Source: Lineus longissimus
Lineage: Eukaryota; Nemertea; Pilidiophora; Heteronemertea; Lineidae
Assembly (NCBI RefSeq): GCF_910592395.1
Contig: NC_088319.1
Span: 2,106,001 to 2,170,000, forward strand
DNA: 64,000 nt
Direction of reading: 5' to 3'
A program made the translations under genes and the position numbers. Numbering within the stretch: the stretch's first letter is position 1; each line of letters starts with the position of its first letter. The notes below the pieces were generated by a model that was not told the origin of the DNA, ran no database searches, and saw only the letters and a program-made list of their open reading frames with translations. This document shows positions 1 to 9,100 of the stretch, piece by piece.

Positions 1-1
1 T

Positions 2-3000
2 GGACTTGGAGCAGACAAGCAGGAGGGTCATGACGCCAAAGTCGATGGAACTGGAACAGGACAGGGTCACAGGAAACATAAAGCTGTGGTAACTGGAGAT
101 GGAGTTAAAATTGATTTGGAGACTGTTAATAGAGCCTTTCTTGAATTAGCAGAGAAAGGTCGTCCAGATACTGTCAAGATATTGATAGATGCTGGGGCTG
201 ATGTTAATGCCAAAGACATTAACAATGACATACTCTTGCTTGCATCAGCATCTGGAGGTCATTCTGATACTGTAAAGATATTGATAGATGCTGGGGCTGA
301 TGTTGATGCCAAGGACATTAACAATGTCACACCCTTGCTTGCATCAGCATCGGGAGGTCATTCTGATACTGTCAAGATATTGATAGATGCTGGGGCTGAT
401 GTTGATGCCAAGGACATTAACAATGTCACACCCTTGCTTGCATCAGCATCTGGAGGTCATTCTGATACTGTAAAGATATTGATAGATGCTGGGGCTGATG
501 TTGATGCCAAGGACATTAACAATGTCACACCCTTGCTTGCATCAGCATTGGGAGGTCATTCTGATACTGTCAAGATATTGATAGATGCTGGGGCTGATGT
601 TGATGCCAAGAACACTGACAATGACACACCCTTGTTTGTATCAGCATGGAGAGGTCATTCTGATACTGTCAAGATATTGATAGATGCTGGGGCTGATGTT
701 AATGCCAAGAGCACTAACAATGTCACACCCTTGCTTGCATCAGCATTGCAAGGTCATTCTGATACTGTCAAGATATTGATAGATGCTGGGGCTGATGTTA
801 ATGCCAAGAACACTGACAATGACACACCCTTGCATTATTCAGCATGGGAAGGTCATTCTGATACTGCCAAGATATTGATAGATGCTGGGGCTGATGTTAA
901 TGCCAAGGACATTAACAATGTCACACCCTTGCTTGCATTAGCATGGGGAGGTCATTCTGATACTGTCAAGATATTGATAGATGCTGGGGCTGATGTTAAT
1001 GCCAAGGACATTAACAATGTCACACCCTTGCTTGCATCAGCATGGGGAGGTCATTCTGATACTGTCAAGATATTGATAGATGCTGGGGCTGATGTTAATG
1101 CCAAGGACATTAACAATGTCACACCCTTGCTTGCAACAGCATCGGAAGGTCATTCTGATACTGTCAAGATATTGATAGATGCTGGGGCTGATGTTGATGC
1201 AAAGGGCACTAACAATGTCACACCCTTGCTTGCATCAGCACAGGGGGGTAATTCTGATACTGTCAAGATATTGATAGATGCTGGGGCTGATGTTAATGCC
1301 AAGAACACTGACAATGTCACACCCTTGCATAAATCAGCATGGGGAGGTCATTCTGATACTGTCAAGATATTGATAGATGCTGGGGCTGATGTTGATGCCA
1401 AGGACACTAACAATGACACACCCTTGCTTGCATCAGTACGGGGAGGTCATTCTGATACTGTCAAGATATTGATAGATGCTGGGGCTGATGTTGATGCCAA
1501 GGACACTAACAATTTCACACCCTTGTTTGCATCAGCAGAGGAAGGTCATTCTGATACTGTCAAGATATTGATAGATGCTGGGGCTGATGTTGATGCCAAG
1601 AACACTTACAATCAAACACCCTTGCATTATTCAGCATCGAAAGGTCATTCTGATACTGTCAAGATATTGATAGATGCTGGGGCTGATGTTGATGCCAAGA
1701 ACACTAACAATGACACACCCTTGCATTATTCAGCATCGGTAGGTCATTCTGATACTGTCAAGATATTGATAGATGCTGGGGCTGATGTTGATGCCAAGAG
1801 CACTAAAAATGTCACACCCTTGCATTATTCTGCATCGAAAGGTCATTCTGATACTGTCAAGATATTGATAGATGCTGGGGCTGATGTTGATGCCAAGAGC
1901 ACTGACAATGACACACCCTTGCATTATTCAGCATGGGAAGGTCATTCTGATACTGCCAAGATATTGATAGATGCTGGGGCTGATGTTGATGCCAAGACCA
2001 CTAACAATGTCACACCCTTGCATGCATCAGCATCGGGAGGTCATTCTGATACTGTCAAGATATTGATAGATGCTGGGGCTGATGTTAATGCCATGGACAC
2101 TGACAATGTCACACCCTTGCTTAGATCAGCACGAAGAGGTCATTCTGATACTGTCAAGATATTGATAGATGCTGGGGCTGATGTTGATGCAAAGGGCACT
2201 AACATTGACACACCCTTGCTTGCATCAGCACGGCAGGGTTATTCTGATACTGTCAAGATATTGATAGATGCTGGGGCTGATGTTGATGCCAAGGACACTG
2301 ACAATGACACACCCTTGCTTGCATCAGCACGGCAGGATTATTTTGATACTGTCAAGATATTGATAGATGCTGGGGCTGATGTTGATGCCAAGGACACTAA
2401 CAATGTCACACCCTTGCATCAAGCAACTAGAAGAGGGGATTTACAAGTAGTTGTGGGACTCATACTAAAGGGGGCTAATGTGAATCTTAAGAACAACTGT
2501 GGTGTGATACCTATTCATCTGGCAGTAGAAGGTAGATACATACAAATCATAAATGAACTAATGAACAAAACTGATTTAGCTGACCCTGGTGCAGTCTCGA
2601 TATTTCACTCTTTATTACTGGAAACTGATATTGGTATGCTGAAGATTATGTGCCGCAATTCATTAGTCCATCGTGCTTGTGGCAATTACGGGAGGACCTT
2701 ACTCCATGTTGCCGGACAACTCGGCTGCCATGAATACATTCAACATTTAACAACATGTGATGGAGTCGAGGTTAATCACAAAGATCACTTTGGAAAGAGT
2801 TCACTCCACTACGCCGTAGAGATTGGGAATGAAGAGACAATACATGAACTTCTAGAAGCTGGTTGTGATGTTCATGAATTAGACTTAACACGGAAGTCAG
2901 TTTTGCACCATGCTGCAATAAATGGACACTGCAATCTTATAGGATTTTTCATTGAAAAATATAGGTTAGATCCATATCAGGCGGATGTTTATCTCAGGAA

Positions 3001-4561
3001 CTGTCTCCATTATGCTGTGATCTATCGAAATGAGGACGTAGTGGCCCTGTTGATGGAGAAATACAGTGATCCTAGGAAGGATGCAAGGGACTATCGAAAC
3101 AAGACACCGACTGACTACTTGCATCAGTGTGAAGAAGGCAGTTTGACATCAAAATACCTTCGAGGCTGGACATCAGGAGTTACTGCAATTGAGCTTGGTA
3201 ACACCAAAAGTGATGATCATACTGCCGGAGAATGCTCTGATATTACAAATATTCCTGACTTGTGCAAAATTTCAGAACAACCATACATTGGGTCTGTAAT
3301 GACAATCACAGGACACGATAATGTAAAATTTGTCAAATATGTTAAAGAAAAGGTGCAACAAGTTATAAAAGAGGTACTACCACAGATCACGGAAGTGGAG
3401 GTTATTGGGGTTGGAAGTTCATTTGAGGCATCAAAGCATGGCATGCCTGATGAATTTGATTTTTTGGTGAAGTTGGGACATATTTATTTTGAAAAATCTG
3501 ACAAACATGAAGGATATCAAAATATGAAGAATTTTTTTTTCATAGATAAATCTAAGGAACCTGAGGTCATTGGGTCATATGGGATGTGGATGTGGAGCAG
3601 ACTCATGGAATATTGGAGTGATTGCGTATCAAACGGAAAGGCCACACAAAGTGATGGTGATCGCAGCTTCTGTATGTTATCGCCACCACAGAGACATCCT
3701 GATCGTAAAACCTGCACGACATGGATCTGGCTGTACAGTGATGAAATGTTTACCGACTTGCCAATATCAATAGACTTGGTGCCTGCCATTGAGGTTGACA
3801 TCGATGGACAGGGAGACTGGACATCAGCATTGATGATTTTTAAGAGAGAAGAGTGGAAACAACCAAAAAAGTACATAGTTCCTAAAATTCCATACAGGAC
3901 CAGCACGGTAGCACAAAACATTAAACCTGACGAACTTAATCAGCTTGGGCGAATCTCCTACCCAACAATAGAGGTGGATTACCTCAAAGCTTTGGATAAA
4001 CGGGTGAAGGTTGTCTTCATCACAGCAAAATGTGTGAGAAAGGCCGAGGTATGTGGCTTCAAAATTAAAAGCAACAAGGGTGATATGGTATGTGGCTACA
4101 AAATTAAAAACAACAATGTCAATATTAAGTCGGTCAGTGAGTTAGTAACCAGCTACAGATTGAAATCTGTATTCTTGCATCTGGTTGAACTGTTCCTGAA
4201 GTCAGACATGTCCCTCGGGAAAATGGTCCTGATGGTGTATGAACATTTAGAAAAGTGTCTCGAGAGAGATAATCTACCAATGCCCATGGATAATGAGGTC
4301 AATGTGTTAGCTGGGTCCAAGCTGAGTACAGAAGACAGCCTCCAGGTGACCAGGATCATGGCAAGGTTTGTCAGGCGTCTGTACGAGAGGGATGTCTCAG
4401 CTGAACAACGGGAGAGAGACTCAAGAGAAGAGGCTCGGGGACTAACGAAACTAAGAGCAGAGTACGAGTGGGAACTGTTAAGATTGACTGGGCCAGACCC
4501 TGCTGTTGATTATAAACCAACACTGAATCCAGTCCTGTTTCCAAAGCTTCCCAGGTGGTGA
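2..4561 (+). CDS. Ankyrin-repeat / cGAS-like (Mab-21 family) nucleotidyltransferase, 5'-partial
   Basis: The frame is open from base 2 to a TGA at 4559-4561 (1,519 residues) with no in-frame ATG near its left end, so the start lies left of the window. Residues about 53-812 are 23 near-identical 33-residue ankyrin repeats; diverged ankyrin-like repeats continue to about 1020. From about 1095 a Mab-21/cGAS-type nucleotidyltransferase follows. It has the Gly-Ser motif (3413-3418), the E-x-D pair in DEFDF (E codon 3452-3454, D codon 3458-3460) and the third acidic residue in SIDLVPAIE (D codon 3773-3775), so the catalytic triad looks complete. Family knowledge: cGLRs sense nucleic acids and make cyclic dinucleotides for STING. 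Inferred here: a receptor whose ankyrin array binds a ligand or partner. No zinc-ribbon like that of vertebrate cGAS is obvious. A catalytically silent Mab-21 protein remains possible. No intron is visible in the 4.5 kb. Confidence 0.85.
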   Translation, partial: GLGADKQEGHDAKVDGTGTGQGHRKHKAVVTGDGVKIDLETVNRAFLELAEKGRPDTVKILIDAGADVNAKDINNDILLLASASGGHSDTVKILIDAGADVDAKDINNVTPLLASASGGHSDTVKILIDAGADVDAKDINNVTPLLASASGGHSDTVKILIDAGADVDAKDINNVTPLLASALGGHSDTVKILIDAGADVDAKNTDNDTPLFVSAWRGHSDTVKILIDAGADVNAKSTNNVTPLLASALQGHSDTVKILIDAGADVNAKNTDNDTPLHYSAWEGHSDTAKILIDAGADVNAKDINNVTPLLALAWGGHSDTVKILIDAGADVNAKDINNVTPLLASAWGGHSDTVKILIDAGADVNAKDINNVTPLLATASEGHSDTVKILIDAGADVDAKGTNNVTPLLASAQGGNSDTVKILIDAGADVNAKNTDNVTPLHKSAWGGHSDTVKILIDAGADVDAKDTNNDTPLLASVRGGHSDTVKILIDAGADVDAKDTNNFTPLFASAEEGHSDTVKILIDAGADVDAKNTYNQTPLHYSASKGHSDTVKILIDAGADVDAKNTNNDTPLHYSASVGHSDTVKILIDAGADVDAKSTKNVTPLHYSASKGHSDTVKILIDAGADVDAKSTDNDTPLHYSAWEGHSDTAKILIDAGADVDAKTTNNVTPLHASASGGHSDTVKILIDAGADVNAMDTDNVTPLLRSARRGHSDTVKILIDAGADVDAKGTNIDTPLLASARQGYSDTVKILIDAGADVDAKDTDNDTPLLASARQDYFDTVKILIDAGADVDAKDTNNVTPLHQATRRGDLQVVVGLILKGANVNLKNNCGVIPIHLAVEGRYIQIINELMNKTDLADPGAVSIFHSLLLETDIGMLKIMCRNSLVHRACGNYGRTLLHVAGQLGCHEYIQHLTTCDGVEVNHKDHFGKSSLHYAVEIGNEETIHELLEAGCDVHELDLTRKSVLHHAAINGHCNLIGFFIEKYRLDPYQADVYLRNCLHYAVIYRNEDVVALLMEKYSDPRKDARDYRNKTPTDYLHQCEEGSLTSKYLRGWTSGVTAIELGNTKSDDHTAGECSDITNIPDLCKISEQPYIGSVMTITGHDNVKFVKYVKEKVQQVIKEVLPQITEVEVIGVGSSFEASKHGMPDEFDFLVKLGHIYFEKSDKHEGYQNMKNFFFIDKSKEPEVIGSYGMWMWSRLMEYWSDCVSNGKATQSDGDRSFCMLSPPQRHPDRKTCTTWIWLYSDEMFTDLPISIDLVPAIEVDIDGQGDWTSALMIFKREEWKQPKKYIVPKIPYRTSTVAQNIKPDELNQLGRISYPTIEVDYLKALDKRVKVVFITAKCVRKAEVCGFKIKSNKGDMVCGYKIKNNNVNIKSVSELVTSYRLKSVFLHLVELFLKSDMSLGKMVLMVYEHLEKCLERDNLPMPMDNEVNVLAGSKLSTEDSLQVTRIMARFVRRLYERDVSAEQRERDSREEARGLTKLRAEYEWELLRLTGPDPAVDYKPTLNPVLFPKLPRW
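165..2435 (+). repeat. Coding minisatellite: 23 ankyrin repeats, 99-bp unit
   Basis: Twenty-three tandem 99-bp units each encode one 33-residue ankyrin repeat (core DTVKILIDAGADV). The core codons are almost identical even at third positions; only a few copies differ, for example aag preceded by gta instead of gtc. Differences are concentrated in about 35 bp covering the beta-turn and first helix. The last copy (about 2340-2435) grades into diverged repeats. Confidence 0.95.
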
Positions 4562-4645
4562 CATTCAGTTACATCACACCAGTTTCTTTCTCGGTGTAGT
4601 TCAACCCTTTCTTCTGGAGACATAACCATGAACCTTTCAAAGCTG

Positions 4646-4651
4646 AATAAA
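4646..4651 (+). terminator. Polyadenylation signal of the ankyrin-cGLR gene
   Basis: A canonical AATAAA lies 85 bp after the stop codon, followed by a second A/T-rich stretch (ATAAATG). This sets a short 3' UTR ending near 4670. Confidence 0.6.
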
Positions 4652-4989
4652 TGATAAATGCACTTAAGTCTATATGCTTGCAGCAAAAAGTCCTTATGTC
4701 TCCTCAAATGCGTGGTTCTGCAATATATTGTGTCTATTCAAGCATTGTAGGTCTCTGGTAGCGCCTTGGGGACGGAATCCAAGCTGAGGTTCCTAATGTA
4801 ACCAATGGTTAACAACCACAGGCTTCGTCATCAATGATAACTGTTATGAATTCGGTGCTCATTGACTGATTGAGTTTATTTAGCTCATGTGTAAGTAACT
4901 CAAATGAAATGGCTACGGCCGTGTGTGAGGATCGGATCAATCTTTCGCAGACAAGTTATAACCATTCTGCTAAAGAAACATACTATATA

Positions 4990-5245
4990 TGGGTATGGGG
5001 CAGAAGCAGCACAGTGGAAGAGAGTCGGCCTCTGGATCGAGAGGTCGTGGGTTCGACTCCCAGCTAAGTCACTGCTTGGTTACCTGACTGGTCGAGTTCA
5101 AGTGAGCGTCTTCTGGTTGCTCCTTGAAATCCGTGATTGATTTCTGTGGAGGCCAGGTAATCATATGGTACCCCAAAAGTGCTTTGAACAGGGAAACATT
5201 GAAAAGCGCGATATAAGAACTCAACGTGATTATTTTATCATAGTT
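4990..5245 (+). mobile_element. tRNA-derived SINE with LINE-like tail
   Basis: The head resembles a tRNA gene, with a good B box (GGTTCGACTCC at 5050-5060) and an A-box-like GCACAGTGGAAGAG upstream. The 3' part (about 5180-5225) has the 'aaagtgctttgaa...gcgcgatataag' pattern typical of SINEs that borrow an L2/CR1-type LINE tail. Confidence 0.65.
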
Positions 5246-5249
5246 TATA

Positions 5250-6045
5250 CTGGCTGATTTGCCAAATATCATTTGACTGTTGTGACCTTGAATATTTGGT
5301 CAAATCTAAGGTGCTCAGCTGACAGATTGGGGGTGGGCCAATGAAAATGAGCCCACAGCTGCATGTAAATATGGAATTGTGCAAATAGTATCAGAGCTGT
5401 TACTTAATTAGCTTCCAACAATCATTTAGCACAGCTTAGTTAAGAATAACATTTAAACAATTTTTTATAATTTGTTTTAATGAGCTTGTTTCATGTGTTA
5501 TTGAGATGTTGGATCAGCCACTCAAAAACATGTTTGTGCTGGGCTATTTTTGAATTTCTGTCCCCAGGTGAATTTGTGTTGTAATACAAATGTAGTTGTT
5601 ACATGTACTAGATTTCTTTGTGAATCTAATGTTATTATCTAAATTCAGATTTTGGACTCCAGACTGGGAACAAACATAATTAGTTTTCCTCTCTGTGATG
5701 ATGAATGCATATTGAATTTATGAAGTTTTTGAAGCCAAATAGCAAACTCATGCCATTTAATCTCTTTGACCTCGAACAGTAGGTCAAATGAAAAACTTGT
5801 ATGAGAGGTGCCTATGATGATAATACTGTCATTGATTGAAGATTTGCTGCACTTTTTATGTTTTAAGTTTTGGCCCTCTGGTGGCTAAATTAAGGGTCAG
5901 ATTGAACTGAAATTAAGTGTCAAAGGTCATCTGACCGAGGGGATTATGTGTACAAAATTTGAATTTCATAGGAGGTTATCTTGATATCAAACATACCTTA
6001 TCTCGGTATCACACATCAATTGTACTGTAGAAGAACAAAATGAAA
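5250..6045. other. No gene seen; diverged interspersed sequence
   Basis: I scanned this A/T-rich stretch on the minus strand for the C-terminal exon of the M13 gene (VWC...CxVW type) and found none. It contains motifs like 'tttgacctcgaacagtaggtcaaatg' that recur elsewhere (near 43565), so it is probably old repeat sequence. Confidence 0.5.
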
Positions 6046-6050
6046 CATAC

Positions 6051-6146
6051 CTGAGCAAACCCAAGATAAAATAACTGATAGTCGGTCATATTTATCCCAG
6101 GCAGGGGGTGCTCTGACCCGTGAACTTTACGCCAGTCCTGATAAGC
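6051..6146 (-). CDS. ECE-like: M13 peptidase exon 14 (AYQDW...LGFAQ)
   Basis: The acceptor is TTTTTCAG|GCTTAT and the donor CTCAG|GTATGTT. The 32 codons run from [17 protein letters not shown] to FYLGFAQ, matching the M13 segment just before the conserved VWC. Phase 0 on both sides. The donor shows at least one further exon exists; it is not in the window. Confidence 0.9.
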
Positions 6147-9100
6147 CTGAAAAACAAAACATTTCCGAGTTAGGGCGCATGTCAAATATCACGAGGCTGA
6201 GAAAATGAACACGCTGGATCTCTCTCCCAGGCCTTTCAATTACATTGACACCCTTAATACACCTTGTAATTTTTTAACCTTTTTTGGGGACATGTTTTTT
6301 TCACTATTAAGCCTTTGGGGACATTTTGTTGTGGCAAGCCATCGAAATTAGTCAAAAATTCAGTGGGCATTTGAAGTATGTCTCTTTTTTTTGTCGCCAC
6401 ATGAAAATGACACATTTGGGTGTATCAGGCATTAATTTATGACATTAAGGAACAGAATTAAGCATGTTGAGGCATAGAAAAGGCTTCAGAGGTCAATTAC
6501 CCCTAATATTCACGTCTCTTTTTTCATGATTGGCAAAAATTCATGAAAGAGATAAAAACTTTCATGGTTTTTAGTTTAGTGGATTATGAAATAGCTTCCA
6601 GTTTTTCAAACCAATAAGTATTTTTTCGGATTTTTGATTATTACACATCTACATATAGGTTAATCTAGTTTTTCGGCTTGACCTAGGTTGTATAGGCTTG
6701 ACCTAGGTTGTATAGGCTTGACCTAGGTTGTATAGGCTTGACCTAGGTTGTATGGGCTTGACCTAGGTTGTATAATACTATTTCTTATTGGTCAAAATGA
6801 ATTCAGGATTCTCTTTATATATTCGTTAAATGCTTTAGGTTTGAAGCACTTTAACTGGGATGTTGATCAATGATAATTCTAAAACACCTTGGTTACAATG
6901 AACCACAGTTTACAGTGTATAACGCACTCAGTGCCTCATTTTGACGGCAGCAGTTATGATCAGGCAACCGCGGCCTGCGTTGGTGCAAAATATGGAAGCG
7001 GTGAAAAGCAGTCAAAATCTCATTTTTTGGCGTAAATTGGTGTGTTTTATAATAGAAATGGATACCTCACTGATAGAAATGGTTGTCTCTCACCAAACAC
7101 TGCTCGGGGAGAAGCGATTTTGCCCAAAATCTTATCTGCCAAATTGGTTTTGGCCAATAATTTAGGTGAGACACCATTGGTATAAATTCCTAAACCATTT
7201 AACTTGTAAAAAAGAACTTCTCAAACTGGGACCACATTCTCATGTACATGTCCGCCAAACTTAGTATATTTTCTATTTCATGTTGAGTATGTTTCAACTT
7301 CAGTTCTATTGTTTGAGTATTCAGGGGCGGAGCTAGCATTTTGGTTTGGCGGGGGGGGGGGAGCAGAAGTGTTTTTGGGTGTGAAATATGACACTGCTTG
7401 AAATTTATGGGCCAAAATCATGGTCAAAAACACATTTTGGTGACTTCATGAGGCTTTTTGCACCTCCCCTCTCGTAGCTACAAACCTGAGATAGGGCGAT
7501 ATGTTGGACAGGTTGTACACAGTTCATATTAGGGAGGTTGAGATCTGGGACTTATCACGGATCGAGTATGGATAAAAACGTACAGAAAATTCGTCCTCTT
7601 TCTACCGAGTATTCTTCGTATATGTATAAGGCTCCTTGATAAGTTGAAGACACTCTCAAGGCAGAAATATTTGAATGCCTTTTATGTAGAAAGAGTTTTG
7701 GCTGGAAAAACGAAAATCTAATTACTGAGTCTAAATTACCATGGTAACTCAGAGTTGTTGTAAGACCGGTAATTTGGTATTACCACGTTCTGGTCTTGGT
7801 GGGTGGGATTGTGTATAGTCCATTCATAAACCTGTTGTCTGTGTTGTTTAGTAGAACCTCTCTATTAAGGACACCATTCGGTGTGACAAGTGTTGTACTT
7901 AATAGAGAGGTGTCTTGATAAGAGAGCTCAAATTGAATGGAAACGATCAATTTGGGACTAAAACTACTGTCCTTAATAGAGAAGTTGTAGTTAATAGAGT
8001 GGTGTGTGCTTAGGGAGGTCCACTACTGGTATTGGGTGTTATAATGCTATTTCATAAATATACAAAATTGCAATTTCACGAACTTGCGAAATAAAAGGTT
8101 GACAAATATTTCTGGGTTTACGGTAATGTTGGGCAATAAAATTAGATTTAAGAAAAACTGAACTCTTAAGAAATCGGTCCAGTATCTTTTGCACAGCGGA
8201 TCAAAAGGACGCGAACATTTACTTCTGAATAGTATAGTAAACCATGATAAAACTTGTGTATGTTATCTAAATATTCGTATTTCATCATCTTCTACTTGTT
8301 GTAAGACTTTGACTTTAACTTGGATGTTGTAGATCAATAATAAATTGAATTCTCTACCTGAACCTTATTTACATATTTTACAGATCTTCCTGGTCCCCCT
8401 TCATTAGAGATTTTTACGTGAATTTTCAGCCCCTTTTCATCTCCTCCTCAGGAGTGTACTATGGCACGGCTTGACAAGCCAGCCACGGAGGAATGCCTTT
8501 ATGGCCTCATGTTTGGCGTGGAATCTTTGCCAGACAGGCTACAACCCGAGCACTTCCAATCAATGACTATTTCTACCCCTCGGTGGAGCAGCAACAACTC
8601 CCCAAATTGGCTACAACTGGCAAAACAGGGATCTTTGCCAGACAGGCTACAACCCGAGCACTTCCAATCATTGACCATTTGTACCCCTCGGTGGAGCAGC
8701 AACAACTCCCCAAATTGGCTACAACTGGCAACACAGGGATCTTTGCCAGACAGGCTACCGCCAGTAACCATTTATACCCATCGGACCAGGGTCCTAATGA
8801 CCGCTGTGGTCAGAGACCTGTGCCAATACCATGGCACCTCGCATCAAACCAGGGTCCTAATGACCGCTGTGGTCAGAGACCTGTGCCAATACCGCAGCCC
8901 CTCACATCAAACCAGGGTCCTAATGACCGCTGTGGTCAGAGACCTGTGCCAATATCGCAGCCCCTCACATCAAACCAGGGTCCTAATGACCGCTGTGGTC
9001 AGAGACCTGTGCCAATACTGCAGCCCCTCACATCAAACCAGGGTCCTAATGACCGCTCTGGTCAGAGACCTGTGCCAATACCCCGGCCCCTCACATCAAA

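Noticed and set aside
86-88. GTG at 86 as start codon of the ankyrin-cGLR protein
   Set aside because: The frame is open to base 2 and a GTG start is implausible in an animal gene; the CDS is better treated as 5'-partial.
5000-5075. A functional tRNA gene
   Set aside because: Only the A/B boxes are tRNA-like; no cloverleaf acceptor stem, and it continues into a SINE body and LINE-type tail.
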